Shown: positions 16,348-25,000 of the stretch, piece after piece | Position numbering within the stretch: the first letter of the stretch is position 1 | How the letters are laid out: each line of letters starts with the position of its first letter | Assembly: GCA_944323705.1 (NCBI GenBank) | Contig: CALUTM010000001.1 | Location: forward strand, 1 to 64,000 | Direction: 5' to 3' | From: Candidatus Gastranaerophilales bacterium | Lineage (GTDB): Bacteria; Cyanobacteriota; Vampirovibrionia; Gastranaerophilales; Gastranaerophilaceae | Length of the DNA stretch: 64,000 bases | The notes under the pieces: generated by a model | What the model was told of the DNA's origin: nothing | What the model saw: the letters and a program-made list of their open reading frames with translations, nothing else | The model's database searches: none | Translations under genes and position numbers: made by a program

Positions 16348-17437
16348 CACCTACTTCGTAACAGGCGGAGGCACAGGAGGTCATATTTATCCCGCAATTG
16401 CAATAGCAGATGCACTCACGGATTCAAAAGTTTATTATGTAGGAAATAAACGTAATATGGAATTTGAACTTGCTACAAAAAAGGGATACAAGTTCCTGCA
16501 CGTAAGTATTAAAGGCATGCCGAGAAAACTAAGTCCGCGTCTGTTTATGTGGGGCATAAAACTCGTTAAAGCCATAATACGTTCAATAAGATATATAAAA
16601 AAATACAAACCGAATGCGGTTTTTGCAACGGGCGGATACGTTTCGGCACCAATGATTTTTGCCTGTATCATTACTAAAACACCCTATATTATGCACGACT
16701 GTGACGCTATGCCGGGGCTTGTGACAAGAAGACTTTCAAAAAGGGCAAAATATGTAACACTCGCGTTTGAGAATGCGAAAAAATATATCCCCAATAAAAA
16801 ATCAGTTGTAACAGGAAACCCGATAAGGGAAGGATTCAAAACAATATCAAAAACAGATGCAAAACAAACACTGGGGCTTTCGGACAACAAAGTTACACTA
16901 TGCATTATGGGGGGGTCACAAGGAGCAAAGTCCGTCAACAACACAACTATTGAACTTTTGAAAGAATTTTCGCAAGAGATGAATTTGCAAATAATCTTTC
17001 AGACAGGCAAAAAAAATTACGAAGATGTGATAGAGAGAGTGCGGCAAATTTATCCTTCTTTTGAGCAGGACAAAAACATAATCATTAGACCTTATTTTGA
17101 GGACATGGTCTCGGTTTTAAAATCCTCCGATATTGTTGTCTCACGAGCAGGTTCTTTGAGTTTGTCCGAGATTTGTGCTTCAGATACAGCTCCGATTTTA
17201 ATACCGTACCCTTATGCCGCGGCAAATCATCAGAGAATTAACGCAAAGTATCTGCTTGATATGGGTGCTTGTATATATATTGAGGATAAAGAACTTGAAC
17301 CGAACAGGCTCAGAGAAACAATAATGGAGTTGTTAAATAATCCGATTAAAATGAATTATCTGAAACAAAATGCCTCACATCTTGCAAAATACAATGCGGC
17401 AGAAGAGATTGTCAAATTGTTAAAAAGCATAGGCTGA
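16328..17437 (+). CDS. murG: MurG N-acetylglucosaminyltransferase
   Basis: MurG adds GlcNAc to lipid I on the cytoplasmic face of the membrane. The 369-residue protein has the N-terminal loop TGGGTGGHIYPA (residues 10-21), ATGGYVSAPMIFA near 98, the second glycine loop MGGSQGAKSVNNT near 194, and RAGSLSLSEICA followed by PILIPYPYAAANHQ in the UDP-GlcNAc site. It ends the peptidoglycan run. murC and murB are not in the window, so the division/cell-wall cluster is split in this genome. Confidence 0.96.
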   Translation: MSEIYNSTYFVTGGGTGGHIYPAIAIADALTDSKVYYVGNKRNMEFELATKKGYKFLHVSIKGMPRKLSPRLFMWGIKLVKAIIRSIRYIKKYKPNAVFATGGYVSAPMIFACIITKTPYIMHDCDAMPGLVTRRLSKRAKYVTLAFENAKKYIPNKKSVVTGNPIREGFKTISKTDAKQTLGLSDNKVTLCIMGGSQGAKSVNNTTIELLKEFSQEMNLQIIFQTGKKNYEDVIERVRQIYPSFEQDKNIIIRPYFEDMVSVLKSSDIVVSRAGSLSLSEICASDTAPILIPYPYAAANHQRINAKYLLDMGACIYIEDKELEPNRLRETIMELLNNPIKMNYLKQNASHLAKYNAAEEIVKLLKSIG

Positions 17438-17542
17438 TTTAAGTTTTTGAGTTTGCTGCATTTCCCGTGCCTCCTCTTTTAAATCAGTGTTATAAATTTC
17501 CTCTAAACAGTTGATGTACATCCTTTCTAAATACTTTATCAT
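17420..17542 (-). CDS. Possible 40-residue protein, antisense to the murG 3' end
   Basis: An ORF runs from ATG 17542 to TAA at 17420, overlapping the last 18 bases of murG on the opposite strand. The product starts MIKYLERMYINCLEEIYN and continues with a charged amphipathic helix ending KSAYAF. An internal ATG at 17521 is preceded directly by AGAAAGG, which is too close to be ideal. The protein-like composition is the only support, and it may be chance. Confidence 0.3.
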   Translation of the reverse strand: MIKYLERMYINCLEEIYNTDLKEEAREMQQTQKLKSAYAF

Positions 17543-17568
17543 AGTCTTGGACTATAGTAGGGTATGGT

Positions 17569-18663
17569 ATGATAAATTCCGTATTTTTTGACGAATTATA
17601 TAAACAGTTTGCATGGTACGATTCGGTATTTACACCTGTTGTGAAAAATTGCAGCAGTGAATTTTTTTATGACGGTTTTGAATACAAACTTGAGTCAATC
17701 AGTACAAATATGAACGTACTTGCCCAAAACGAAACATTTTTCGTAACCAAGGTTAAAATTAATGCCAAAAATGACGTTTATATAAGAATTTCGCAAGAAG
17801 CAATAAACGTTATTTTAGACAAGGTTTTGGGGAAAAATAACAGACGGTTCGATTTGACGGAAGTAACCGAGTTGGAAGCCCGCATTATAACGGCTTTTAA
17901 CGATTTTTTATATGAATCTCTTGCCCCGAATTTTACGATTGAACCTCACAGACGTTACAGCGAAATACTGCACCTTACATATTTTGTAAAGAGTGAAATC
18001 TCTGACAGTGCGGCAAAGTTCATTATTTCCGTTCCGAAAGAAATCCTAAGTCCGAAAGAGATAGAAAGAAAAGAACCCCGATTTAGCGACAAAGATTTTT
18101 CAAACAGTTTTGTTGATGTAGACTTGCTTCTCGGGACAACAACATTCCCCGTTGCGGATATAAAACGGTTGGATGTTGGTGATATTGTTGTTTTTGAAAA
18201 CAGCGACTCGTCAGAAATGACTCTTATGTGTGAAAATATCGTACAAAAGTTTAAAGTGAAACCAAATGAAAAAATTATAGTACCTTATGATACCGGCGGA
18301 GGAGGCGGCATGGAAGAAAATACAAATACTAATTTGTGGGACAGCATTCAAGTAGACATGGCGGCTGAATTTGATAAAGTAAAAGTTACTTTGGGAGAGC
18401 TGAAAAGTATTGAAGAAGGCTTGATTGTAGATTTGTGCTCCGTTTATGATAACAAAGTTTCCTTAAAAGTAGGCGGCAAAATCGTTGCGGTCGGTGAGCT
18501 TGTTATTATTAACGACAGATTTGGCGTAAGAATCGAAAAGGTTAATGACTCTGCACCTCAGGAAGAATCTGCGGCTCCGACACAAGAAGCTGAAGCGGCG
18601 GAAGAAAAAGCAGAAGATTTTGACTACAGTGATTTTGAAGTCGAAAACGGACAAGAAGCTTGA
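17569..18663 (+). CDS. Flagellar motor switch protein of FliM/FliN type, two SpoA domains
   Basis: This 364-residue protein has a C-terminal SpoA/FliN domain (about 262-335, with KVKVTLGELKSIEEGLIVDL and GKIVAVGELVIINDRFGVRI). A second, more divergent SpoA-like domain lies at about 183-245. The N-terminal ~150 residues are FliM- or CheC-like, and the C-terminal 30 residues are Glu-rich. FliN-type domains form the C-ring. A two-SpoA arrangement recalls type III secretion HrcQ/SctQ proteins or a FliM-FliN fusion, but the fliO-fliP-fliQ-fliR neighbours support a flagellar role. Confidence 0.8.
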   Translation: MINSVFFDELYKQFAWYDSVFTPVVKNCSSEFFYDGFEYKLESISTNMNVLAQNETFFVTKVKINAKNDVYIRISQEAINVILDKVLGKNNRRFDLTEVTELEARIITAFNDFLYESLAPNFTIEPHRRYSEILHLTYFVKSEISDSAAKFIISVPKEILSPKEIERKEPRFSDKDFSNSFVDVDLLLGTTTFPVADIKRLDVGDIVVFENSDSSEMTLMCENIVQKFKVKPNEKIIVPYDTGGGGGMEENTNTNLWDSIQVDMAAEFDKVKVTLGELKSIEEGLIVDLCSVYDNKVSLKVGGKIVAVGELVIINDRFGVRIEKVNDSAPQEESAAPTQEAEAAEEKAEDFDYSDFEVENGQEA

Positions 18664-18718
18664 CTTGGAGAGATGAATAATTAAAAAATATACGGGTATG
18701 AACCCGAGAGGATAATAT

Positions 18719-19087
18719 ATGGGATATTTAGCAAACTTTATTGTATATACACTCGCTATGGCAGGAGTTATGGCAATTGCACTGCTTATTTTCAAAAACG
18801 CAACGTCAGCAGGCGGCAACCATAAATCCAAATGCCTGAAAGTCCTTGATACAATGTCGCTTGCACCGAGAAAAACACTCTATATAGTCGCAGCGGGAAA
18901 AGAAAAGTTTTTAATTGCGGGGGATGTCGATAAAACCACCCTAATTTCCAAGTTGGAAACAAGGGAAGAATTTGATTTCAAGCCGGATATTTCGCCAACC
19001 CCTAAAATAGGCATACAATCAAGTTTAATGCATACGGAAAAATCGGTTATGAGAAATCTTGCGGATAGAATTAAAGTTAAAGGATAA
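18719..19087 (+). CDS. fliO: Flagellar export protein FliO
   Basis: The 122-residue protein has one N-terminal membrane helix (about 5-25) and a cytoplasmic domain with KVLDTMSLAPRKTLYIVAAGKEKFLIAGD, which matches the FliO pattern (LxPRxxLxLVxxGxxxxLlG). FliO helps assemble the FliP ring of the export gate. It sits between the switch protein and fliP, six bases upstream of fliP, as in most flagellar operons. Confidence 0.8.
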   Translation: MGYLANFIVYTLAMAGVMAIALLIFKNATSAGGNHKSKCLKVLDTMSLAPRKTLYIVAAGKEKFLIAGDVDKTTLISKLETREEFDFKPDISPTPKIGIQSSLMHTEKSVMRNLADRIKVKG

Positions 19088-19092
19088 ATAAT

Positions 19093-19731
19093 ATGGACTC
19101 TGTAATAAAAGATATGAATCCTGTTTTACAAATGCTGACGGTAATGACGCTTTTTTCGCTTCTGCCGTTTGTATTCTGTTGTATGACTTGTTTTTTGAGA
19201 TTTACAATTGTATTTTCGCTTCTCAAAACAGCCATGGGCGTACAAGTTCCGCCCGCAATCGTAACAATAGGGTTATGTATGATTTTAACGTTTTATACGA
19301 TGGGCGGTGTTTTTCAACAAATGTATGAAAGAGGCTCCGTACCGTACCAAAAGACGGGTAATCTCATTGCAACAATAGATGAAGGGTCCAAGCCTTTAAA
19401 AGAATTTATGATGAAACAGACCCGAGAAACCGACCTGGCATTTTTTGTGGAACTTAAACGAAAAACTCCGCCAAAATCGCCCGAAGATATAACTATATGG
19501 GAAGTTGCTCCGGCATTCATCTTAAGCGAACTGAAAACAGCATTTGAAATCGGATTTGTTGTTTTCGTTCCGTTTATCGTGCTTGACCTTGTTGTAGCAA
19601 ACATACTTCTTGCATTAGGTATGTTCATGTTGTCTCCGACAATTATTTCACTGCCGTTTAAATTGCTTATATTCATTGCGGTTGACGGCTGGGCTTTAAT
19701 CGTTCAGGGGCTGGTTCAGAGTTATAACTAA
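19093..19731 (+). CDS. fliP: Flagellar export gate protein FliP
   Basis: The 212-residue protein has four membrane helices. Conserved FliP segments include FLRFTIVFSLLKTAMGVQVPP (residues 36-56), FVELKRKTPPKSPEDI, APAFILSELKTAFEIGFVVFVPFIVLDLVVA and SLPFKLLIF. Most FliP proteins have a cleaved signal peptide; here the N-terminus is short, so the first helix follows directly. FliP forms the pentameric core of the export gate with FliQ and FliR. Confidence 0.95.
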   Translation: MDSVIKDMNPVLQMLTVMTLFSLLPFVFCCMTCFLRFTIVFSLLKTAMGVQVPPAIVTIGLCMILTFYTMGGVFQQMYERGSVPYQKTGNLIATIDEGSKPLKEFMMKQTRETDLAFFVELKRKTPPKSPEDITIWEVAPAFILSELKTAFEIGFVVFVPFIVLDLVVANILLALGMFMLSPTIISLPFKLLIFIAVDGWALIVQGLVQSYN

Positions 19732-19802
19732 CCGAGCGGACGGTTGATTGATAAATTCGATAAACTCACAACTGCTGCTCACCGAAAAGAAGGACATTAA
19801 TT

Positions 19803-20291
19803 ATGGAAATGTTAACTGAATATTTGGCAAAAGGCTTTATGGTAATGCTATCAATCTCAATGCCCTGCGTACTCACAGCGGCGGCAATCGGTTTGGTTGT
19901 AGGTATTATTCAGGCGGTTACACAGGTGCAAGAACAAACGATTGCCGCCGCTCCTAAGATTTTTGCGGTCTTTCTGGTTATAATTATAGGCGGCATGGGA
20001 TTTATTAAACTGCTTACCAACCTCTTTTCCGAAGGGGCGGCATTAGCATTTAACGCAGTACCAAAAAATGATGCATTTGTACTTCCTGCGGATTATTACA
20101 AGTATACAACACCGTTTGAGGGAGAAATGAAAGATTCTTTTAAAGATGCTCCTACTGTTAAAGAGGTCATGAAAAATCCGGGTAAAGTTCCATATATTGA
20201 TAAAGCACAAAAGATTAAATATGATACTGCTCCGAGAGCACCAATGCCAAAAGGCAACTTCATGGAAATTAATAAAATGTTAGGCAGATAA
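19803..20291 (+). CDS. fliQ: Flagellar export gate protein FliQ with long C-terminal extension
   Basis: Residues 1-88 are a normal FliQ: two membrane helices with AIGLVVGIIQAVTQVQEQTIAAAPKI between and into the second. FliQ is usually about 90 residues. This protein has 162, with an extra ~75-residue hydrophilic tail (from about NAVPKNDAFVLPADYYKYT to the end) rich in Lys, Pro and Met. AGAAGGA nine bases before the ATG supports the start. The stop codon and the next gene's ATG overlap by one base. The extension has no recognised domain. Confidence 0.9.
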   Translation: MEMLTEYLAKGFMVMLSISMPCVLTAAAIGLVVGIIQAVTQVQEQTIAAAPKIFAVFLVIIIGGMGFIKLLTNLFSEGAALAFNAVPKNDAFVLPADYYKYTTPFEGEMKDSFKDAPTVKEVMKNPGKVPYIDKAQKIKYDTAPRAPMPKGNFMEINKMLGR

Positions 20292-20677
20292 TGAAGAGAC
20301 TGTTATTTTTACTTTGTTTAGTAATCCTTCCCGCACAGGCATTTGAGGACTGTGTAATTTCTACTGACGGAAAACTTTCTGATATTAAAATCGAGAAAAA
20401 TGACATAGTCGACGTATATCCGCTTATAACGGTAATGAATGAAAAAAATACTTTGATTATCCATCCTCTGAAAGAAGGGTCCACGCGTTTTTCGGTACTT
20501 AAGAACAATAAAGAAAAATTTGTGTTTAATGTTCATATCACGCAGGAAAAAACCATTATTGACGATGTGGCGGGTTTTGACATTCTCCAAATTGATTCTC
20601 CGCCGGAGGTTTATGACTATGAACTTGACCTGCCGCCGGGGTTGAGCAGGGAAGGCGGTAAAACATGGATCAATTAG
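20291..20677 (+). CDS. Secreted protein between fliQ and fliR
   Basis: The 128-residue product has a signal peptide (MKRLLFLLCLVILPAQA, cleavage near residue 17) and a periplasmic beta-rich domain. The segment VMNEKNTLIIHPLKEGSTRFSVL resembles the N-terminal domain of pilus-formation/secretin proteins (CpaC type), but the match is weak. It begins at the fliQ stop and overlaps the fliR start by 13 bases, so it is translationally coupled to both. No standard flagellar gene lies at this place in known operons. It may link the basal body to the periplasm or outer membrane; that is inference. Confidence 0.6.
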   Translation: MKRLLFLLCLVILPAQAFEDCVISTDGKLSDIKIEKNDIVDVYPLITVMNEKNTLIIHPLKEGSTRFSVLKNNKEKFVFNVHITQEKTIIDDVAGFDILQIDSPPEVYDYELDLPPGLSREGGKTWIN

Positions 20678-21444
20678 TTTCGCAAATCGCCGTAATGTTT
20701 CCTGATTTTGAACGTTGGTTTTCAGCGGGTTTCATTGTGTTTGCAAGGCTCTTGGGGTTTATAAGGTTCGCTCCTGTATTTAACCGAAAAGAGATTGCGG
20801 GACTCGTAAAACTTGCTCTGACCTTCATATTAACCCTGATGATAACACCTATATTAAAGCCCGCGGCACCTCCCGGCGATATTTCGCCTTTACTTCTTTT
20901 ATTATTAAATTTTGCTGTAGGTGCAATTATAGGATATATAGCCCAATTGCTTATTCTGGCAATAGAAGCGGGCGGAGATATGATTAATACTCAGATGGGC
21001 TTATCCTCAGCCATGGTCATGGACCCTACAACAAACAGTCAGACATCCATCTTAAGCCGTATGATAACTCTTTTGGGAATATGTATATTTATACAACTCG
21101 GCGGTTTTTATTGGATGTTTAATGCTCTGATGAGAAGTTTTGAGATATTTCCGATTTATGCGGTTAGTATACCGTTAGAAAAAATAATAAATATAGATTA
21201 TCTTGTAACAATGACTTCCAATGTTTTATATATGGGCTTACAAATAGCTTCCCCCGTTCTGTTAGCGACATTGGGGCAAGATATTATTCTGGGTGTAATC
21301 TCCAAAACCGCACCGCAGGTTAACGTATTTCAATTAAGCTTCTTATTTAAACCTGTTTTTGGAGCTGCAATAATGATTTGGATTTTACCCATGCTTATTA
21401 ACGTAATTTCCGAATTCTTTTTATCTTTTTCAAAAATATATTAG
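20665..21444 (+). CDS. fliR: Flagellar export gate protein FliR
   Basis: The 259-residue protein has about six membrane helices and FliR hallmarks: RLLGFIRFAPVFNRKEIAGLVKLALTF near residues 28-54, EAGGDMINTQMGLSSAMVMDPTTNSQTS near 96-123, and ASPVLLATLGQDIILGVISKTAPQVNVF near 195-222. It completes the FliPQR gate. flhB and flhA are not downstream; a pilin-like gene with its own promoter follows. Confidence 0.93.
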   Translation: MDQLVSQIAVMFPDFERWFSAGFIVFARLLGFIRFAPVFNRKEIAGLVKLALTFILTLMITPILKPAAPPGDISPLLLLLLNFAVGAIIGYIAQLLILAIEAGGDMINTQMGLSSAMVMDPTTNSQTSILSRMITLLGICIFIQLGGFYWMFNALMRSFEIFPIYAVSIPLEKIINIDYLVTMTSNVLYMGLQIASPVLLATLGQDIILGVISKTAPQVNVFQLSFLFKPVFGAAIMIWILPMLINVISEFFLSFSKIY

Positions 21445-21453
21445 CCTCTATGC

Positions 21454-21482
21454 TTCACAAAGCTTGTTCAATATGCTATCAT
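21454..21482 (+). promoter_or_regulatory. Putative sigma-70 promoter of the pilin-like gene
   Basis: TTCACA (21454-21459), a 17-base spacer and TATCAT (21477-21482) lie 34 bases before ATG 21517. TATGCTA and TAGCATA (21473 onwards) also form a small hairpin that spans the -10 region. Confidence 0.45.
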
Positions 21483-21516
21483 AGAGATGTAGCATAGAAA
21501 TTAGGAGAGTTTTTAT

Positions 21517-22377
21517 ATGATGAACAAACGAGGTTTCACATTAACTGAAGTTTTGATAACTTTGGGTATCATAGGTGTAATTGCGGCACTTACTATCCCT
21601 GCTTTAGTCCAAAGCGGGCAAAATGAAGCTAATGCGGCAAAGCTTTCTGTTGTTGTTTCCACTCTGGAAAATGCTTTAACAACAATGATAGCCCGAGAAG
21701 GTGCACCAAATTTATACGGTACAAAAGCCTGGGGAGTTGTTCAGGGGGCCGAGTGGGAAGACAACGGAAATCCCGATGATTCAAATAACACAAGAAAGAT
21801 AGATATAAGTTCAAATGAAGATGACATAGCTGCATTTGCAGGACGCTTGGGACAATATATGCAAATTACTGGTTATGTAAAAGAAACAGGTAAAATATAC
21901 TATAATAACAAAGGACTTTATGGCTTGACAAACTCAGGAGGTACAGGTGATTATGTAACGACAATTGATGACTGTTTTGCTCTTGAATTAAAAAACGGAG
22001 CAACTATATTTTTGCGTGCTTTTGCTAACGGTGATAATCAATCCAGGAGAACACAGGATGCAATTGATGCAGTTATTGAAGTGGGAGGAGCTTTAATTTC
22101 TGATGCAGCTGACTTATTTATTGATGTCAACGGGAAAAATCCCCCAAATACTATAGGGAGAGATATGTTCCACTTCTATTTGGGTTCCGATGGTATTTTA
22201 TATCCAATAGGTAGTAAAGATACTTCTATATATGATAATAGAGGAACAACTGATATTTGGGATAATGGTTCTGCCGGAAGTTGGAGGACTTGTAGACCCG
22301 AAAGTAATAATGTTAAAGGTAATGGTACGGGTTGTACTGCAAGGGTTATAGAAGAAGGTTACAAAATTAATTACTAG
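21517..22377 (+). CDS. Type IV pilin-like / type II secretion pseudopilin protein
   Basis: The 286-residue protein has a class III signal sequence: basic MMNKR, then G|FTLTEVLITLGIIGVIAALTIP. Prepilin peptidase would cleave after Gly, and Glu5 of the mature protein is present. The remainder is a large soluble domain with Gly/Asn-rich loops, and cysteines near the C-terminus (TCRP and GCTAR) could form a disulfide. Such stand-alone pilin-like genes are common where minor pilins or DNA-uptake pseudopilins are dispersed. AGGAGAG precedes the ATG. Confidence 0.85.
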   Translation: MMNKRGFTLTEVLITLGIIGVIAALTIPALVQSGQNEANAAKLSVVVSTLENALTTMIAREGAPNLYGTKAWGVVQGAEWEDNGNPDDSNNTRKIDISSNEDDIAAFAGRLGQYMQITGYVKETGKIYYNNKGLYGLTNSGGTGDYVTTIDDCFALELKNGATIFLRAFANGDNQSRRTQDAIDAVIEVGGALISDAADLFIDVNGKNPPNTIGRDMFHFYLGSDGILYPIGSKDTSIYDNRGTTDIWDNGSAGSWRTCRPESNNVKGNGTGCTARVIEEGYKINY

Positions 22378-22381
22378 AATA

Positions 22382-22414
22382 AAAAAAGACCGATTGAAAA
22401 CATCGGTCTTTTTT
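22382..22414. terminator. Bidirectional intrinsic terminator
   Basis: The 13-bp stem AAAAAAGACCGAT/ATCGGTCTTTTTT has a seven-base loop. The A and T runs serve both the pilin gene (+) and the converging secreted-protein gene (-), whose stop codon touches the stem. Confidence 0.85.
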
Positions 22415-22958
22415 ATAACTCAAAATATTCCGCCTTGTCAAGCATCCTGTCATCACGATAATAGCTGTTATAGAGTTTTGCTCTCTTGATTATGTTATAC
22501 CACTGATTATAATGTGCCATAAAATCATCTTTATTCTTGTTCATATAATGTATTGTAACAATACCTTCGTACCCTCTTGTTACCCGATAAAACTCACACT
22601 GAGCCTGAACTTTGCCGTAGTTTTCGGTACATCTGCCGACAATAGCGTCATTTTGCGTAAGTCTGAGTGTCTTGTATCTTGCAGTCGGATTAGCCTTAAG
22701 AAGTTTGGCTGAACTGTTATGCAAAAAAACATTTATGGGAAACTCGGAATGTTTGTAAGAATGTATAACGATTGAACGGGTCCAATTATTGCTGCTCTGT
22801 CCGTTCGGAACATACTGCAAAAGAGCCTCATTACCGATTTTTTTATAATATCCCTTCACCCAGAGTTCTTTGTCGGGAAATTTTATTATGATTGTTTCAT
22901 ACGCAAAGACACTCAGTGCAGAAAATATCAAAATACTAAATAAAAGGACTTTTCTCAT
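22413..22958 (-). CDS. Secreted hypothetical protein
   Basis: The 181-residue protein has a clear signal peptide (MRKVLLFSILIFSALSVFA, cleavage near residue 19). The mature part is mixed alpha/beta, with two cysteines in GRCTENYGKVQAQCEFY suggesting one periplasmic disulfide. No known domain was recognised. It overlaps the upstream NIF3 gene by 23 bases and probably belongs to the same transcript as nif3 and coaBC. Confidence 0.6.
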   Translation of the reverse strand: MRKVLLFSILIFSALSVFAYETIIIKFPDKELWVKGYYKKIGNEALLQYVPNGQSSNNWTRSIVIHSYKHSEFPINVFLHNSSAKLLKANPTARYKTLRLTQNDAIVGRCTENYGKVQAQCEFYRVTRGYEGIVTIHYMNKNKDDFMAHYNQWYNIIKRAKLYNSYYRDDRMLDKAEYFEL

Positions 22959-23712
22959 TTGCGATTACTCCCTTTATCCCGACAATCTTTTCAAGCAGCT
23001 TCGGTGCAAAAATTTCACTCTCAAAATGCCCTATGTCAAATATAACCGACTTTGCTTCCAATGCGGTATGGAACTTGACATCTCCCGTAACAAACGCATC
23101 CGTCTTGCCTATAAATTCCGAGCCTGAGCCTGCACAAAATCCGATAGTACGGACTTTTTCCACACCCAAATTATTGACATATCTTAGCTTGGGTGAAATT
23201 TTTAAAAGCCTGTTTTTTAACTCTTCCACCGTTATCGGCTCATCAAGCTCTACAACCCTTGCAAAATCATCATTATAACTTTTTTTAAACCCCAATTCAT
23301 TAATAAGCGTGTCCGTTGTACCGCCTTCCGCTCTGTCAAGATTGGTATGTGCAGAGTAAATATTAATATCTTTATACTCAAGCGGAACATAAAATAAAGG
23401 ATGGTGCGAAATTATCATATCACAACCCGCTTCCCGTGCCTGCTTGACAACATCATCCGTAACGGTCAGGGCATAAAGAATTTTATTAACTTCTGCCACT
23501 AGCATAGATGAATCATTTTCTTTATTGTGCGGGGTAACTTGCAACTCAAGCTTACTGTTTACATTTACCCCCTTTTCACCATGCGGACTAGTTGGTAAGT
23601 CAAGGCTACTGTTTACATTTACCCCTACCCCCCAGCCGCTTGCATCCCAAGCCTCCTGAGTGTCTAAAGGTGCAAACTCCTCAATTCTGCGTACAATCTC
23701 ATATTTATTCAA
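22936..23712 (-). CDS. NIF3/YbgI-family metal-binding protein with an in-frame repeat insert
   Basis: NIF3 proteins form hexamers with a dinuclear metal site and are often called GTP cyclohydrolase I type 2, though their role is uncertain. Family features are EAWDASGWGVG near residue 20, AGCDMIISHHPLFY near 94-107 with metal-binding His pair, SAHTNLDRAEGGT near 120, and GHFESE near the C-terminus. The segment from about residue 29 to 64 is two 18-residue repeats starting GVNVNS, encoded by two units of the dispersed repeat (23531-23636). It sits in a loop just after the first strand and keeps the frame. The length of 258 is near normal for short NIF3 proteins despite the insert. Confidence 0.85.
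   Translation of the reverse strand: MNKYEIVRRIEEFAPLDTQEAWDASGWGVGVNVNSSLDLPTSPHGEKGVNVNSKLELQVTPHNKENDSSMLVAEVNKILYALTVTDDVVKQAREAGCDMIISHHPLFYVPLEYKDINIYSAHTNLDRAEGGTTDTLINELGFKKSYNDDFARVVELDEPITVEELKNRLLKISPKLRYVNNLGVEKVRTIGFCAGSGSEFIGKTDAFVTGDVKFHTALEAKSVIFDIGHFESEIFAPKLLEKIVGIKGVIANEKSPFI
23531..23636 (+). repeat. 54-bp dispersed repeat, locus C, inside the NIF3 coding region
   Basis: Two units with an exact 54-base offset (TACTGTTTACATTTACCCC at 23553 and 23607) include the core CACCATGCGGACTAGTTGG. The 54-base period equals 18 codons, so the NIF3 reading frame on the minus strand is preserved and encodes two similar 18-residue blocks. Confidence 0.85.
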
Positions 23713-24874
23713 AAATTTCCTCCAAAATGCGTCTTGCTATATTTTGTTTACTCTCTTTTTCAATATGTTTTATATTTAAACTTTTGTCAATAATGTAAAC
23801 TTCATTATCATCGCTGTTAAACCCGATATCCTTTCTTGAGATATCATTTGCAATCAACAAGTCGCATCCTTTGTTTTGAATTTTTGTTTTGGCATTGTCA
23901 ATCAAATTTTCGCTTTCGGCACAAAATCCGACAATCTTAACCCCTTTAGTACCCGAAATTTCTCTTAAAATATCGGGATTTTTCACAAGCTCAAGAGTTA
24001 AGCTCTCCTCTTTTCCTTTTTTAATCTTTTGTTCCGAATAATTTTTAACCCTGTAATCCGCAACCGCAGCCGCCATAATAACGCAATCCTGATTTAACAA
24101 ATTTTCTTTTACTGCCGATTCCATCTCCAATGCCGTCGGAGTTACAATATTTTTATATCCTTTATTTACAGCAAAGGTAGAGACTAAAGTAACCTCCGCT
24201 CCCATTTCAAAGGCTCTGTCCGCAAGTGCTATGCCCATTTTTCCCGACGAAGAGTTTGAAATATATCTGACGGGATCAATTTTTTCTCTGGTTCCGCCCG
24301 CGGTAATTAAAATTCTTTTGCCCTTCAACTTCTCCGCAAAAATTTCTTCAGTCGCGTTATAAATGTCTTTTACCTCTCTCATCCTGCCCTTGCCTTCCGT
24401 TCCGCAGGCAAGATATCCCTCATCGGGTTCAAGAATGTAAAATCCCCTGTTTTTAAGTTTTGTCAGATTTTCCTGCACAAAAGGATTTTCCCACATATTA
24501 TTATTCATTGCGGGAGCTATCAAAAACTGCTTATTGAAAGCACACGCAGTGGATAAAAGTAAATTATCACATATTCCGTTCGCTAATTTTGATATAGTAT
24601 TTGCACTTGCGGGAGCAATGACAAAAATATCCGCCTCGGTAAGTGCAATATGTTCGGGCTTGTATTCTTTTATCTCAAAATTATCAATATAAACTTCGTT
24701 ATTGGAAAGCGTTTGCAAAGTCAGTTTTGTTACAAAATTGAGTGCATTCGGTGTTAAAACAACCCTTACGTTGGCACCGGATTTTCTGTACATTCTGATA
24801 AGTTCACAGATTTTGTATGCTGCAATACCGCCCGTAATTCCGATTAAAATATTCTTATTCTTTAACATAAACAC
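23705..24874 (-). CDS. coaBC: Bifunctional CoaBC (phosphopantothenoylcysteine synthetase/decarboxylase)
   Basis: The protein makes 4'-phosphopantetheine for coenzyme A. Residues 1-180 form the flavoprotein decarboxylase CoaC (GITGGIAAYK near 13, catalytic His in EYKPEHIALTEAD, APAMNNNMWENP near 130, the CGTEGKGRM loop with catalytic Cys). Residues 185-389 form the CoaB synthetase (ITAGGTREKIDPVRYISNSSSGKMG, MAAAVADYR, KKGKEESLTLELVKNPDIL). The start may be ATG 24874 or ATG 24868, as neither has a strong ribosome-binding site. It overlaps nif3 by eight bases. Confidence 0.96.
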   Translation of the reverse strand: MFMLKNKNILIGITGGIAAYKICELIRMYRKSGANVRVVLTPNALNFVTKLTLQTLSNNEVYIDNFEIKEYKPEHIALTEADIFVIAPASANTISKLANGICDNLLLSTACAFNKQFLIAPAMNNNMWENPFVQENLTKLKNRGFYILEPDEGYLACGTEGKGRMREVKDIYNATEEIFAEKLKGKRILITAGGTREKIDPVRYISNSSSGKMGIALADRAFEMGAEVTLVSTFAVNKGYKNIVTPTALEMESAVKENLLNQDCVIMAAAVADYRVKNYSEQKIKKGKEESLTLELVKNPDILREISGTKGVKIVGFCAESENLIDNAKTKIQNKGCDLLIANDISRKDIGFNSDDNEVYIIDKSLNIKHIEKESKQNIARRILEEIFE

Positions 24875-25000
24875 ATTCTAACCCAAAAACATGACTTCTC
24901 AAATACGGTCATTAAAATAATATCATACAAACGTATGAAATTCATATAAAACGGTAAAGAACCCGCTTCAAACGACCGATATTACTAAAGGAGGTTTATA

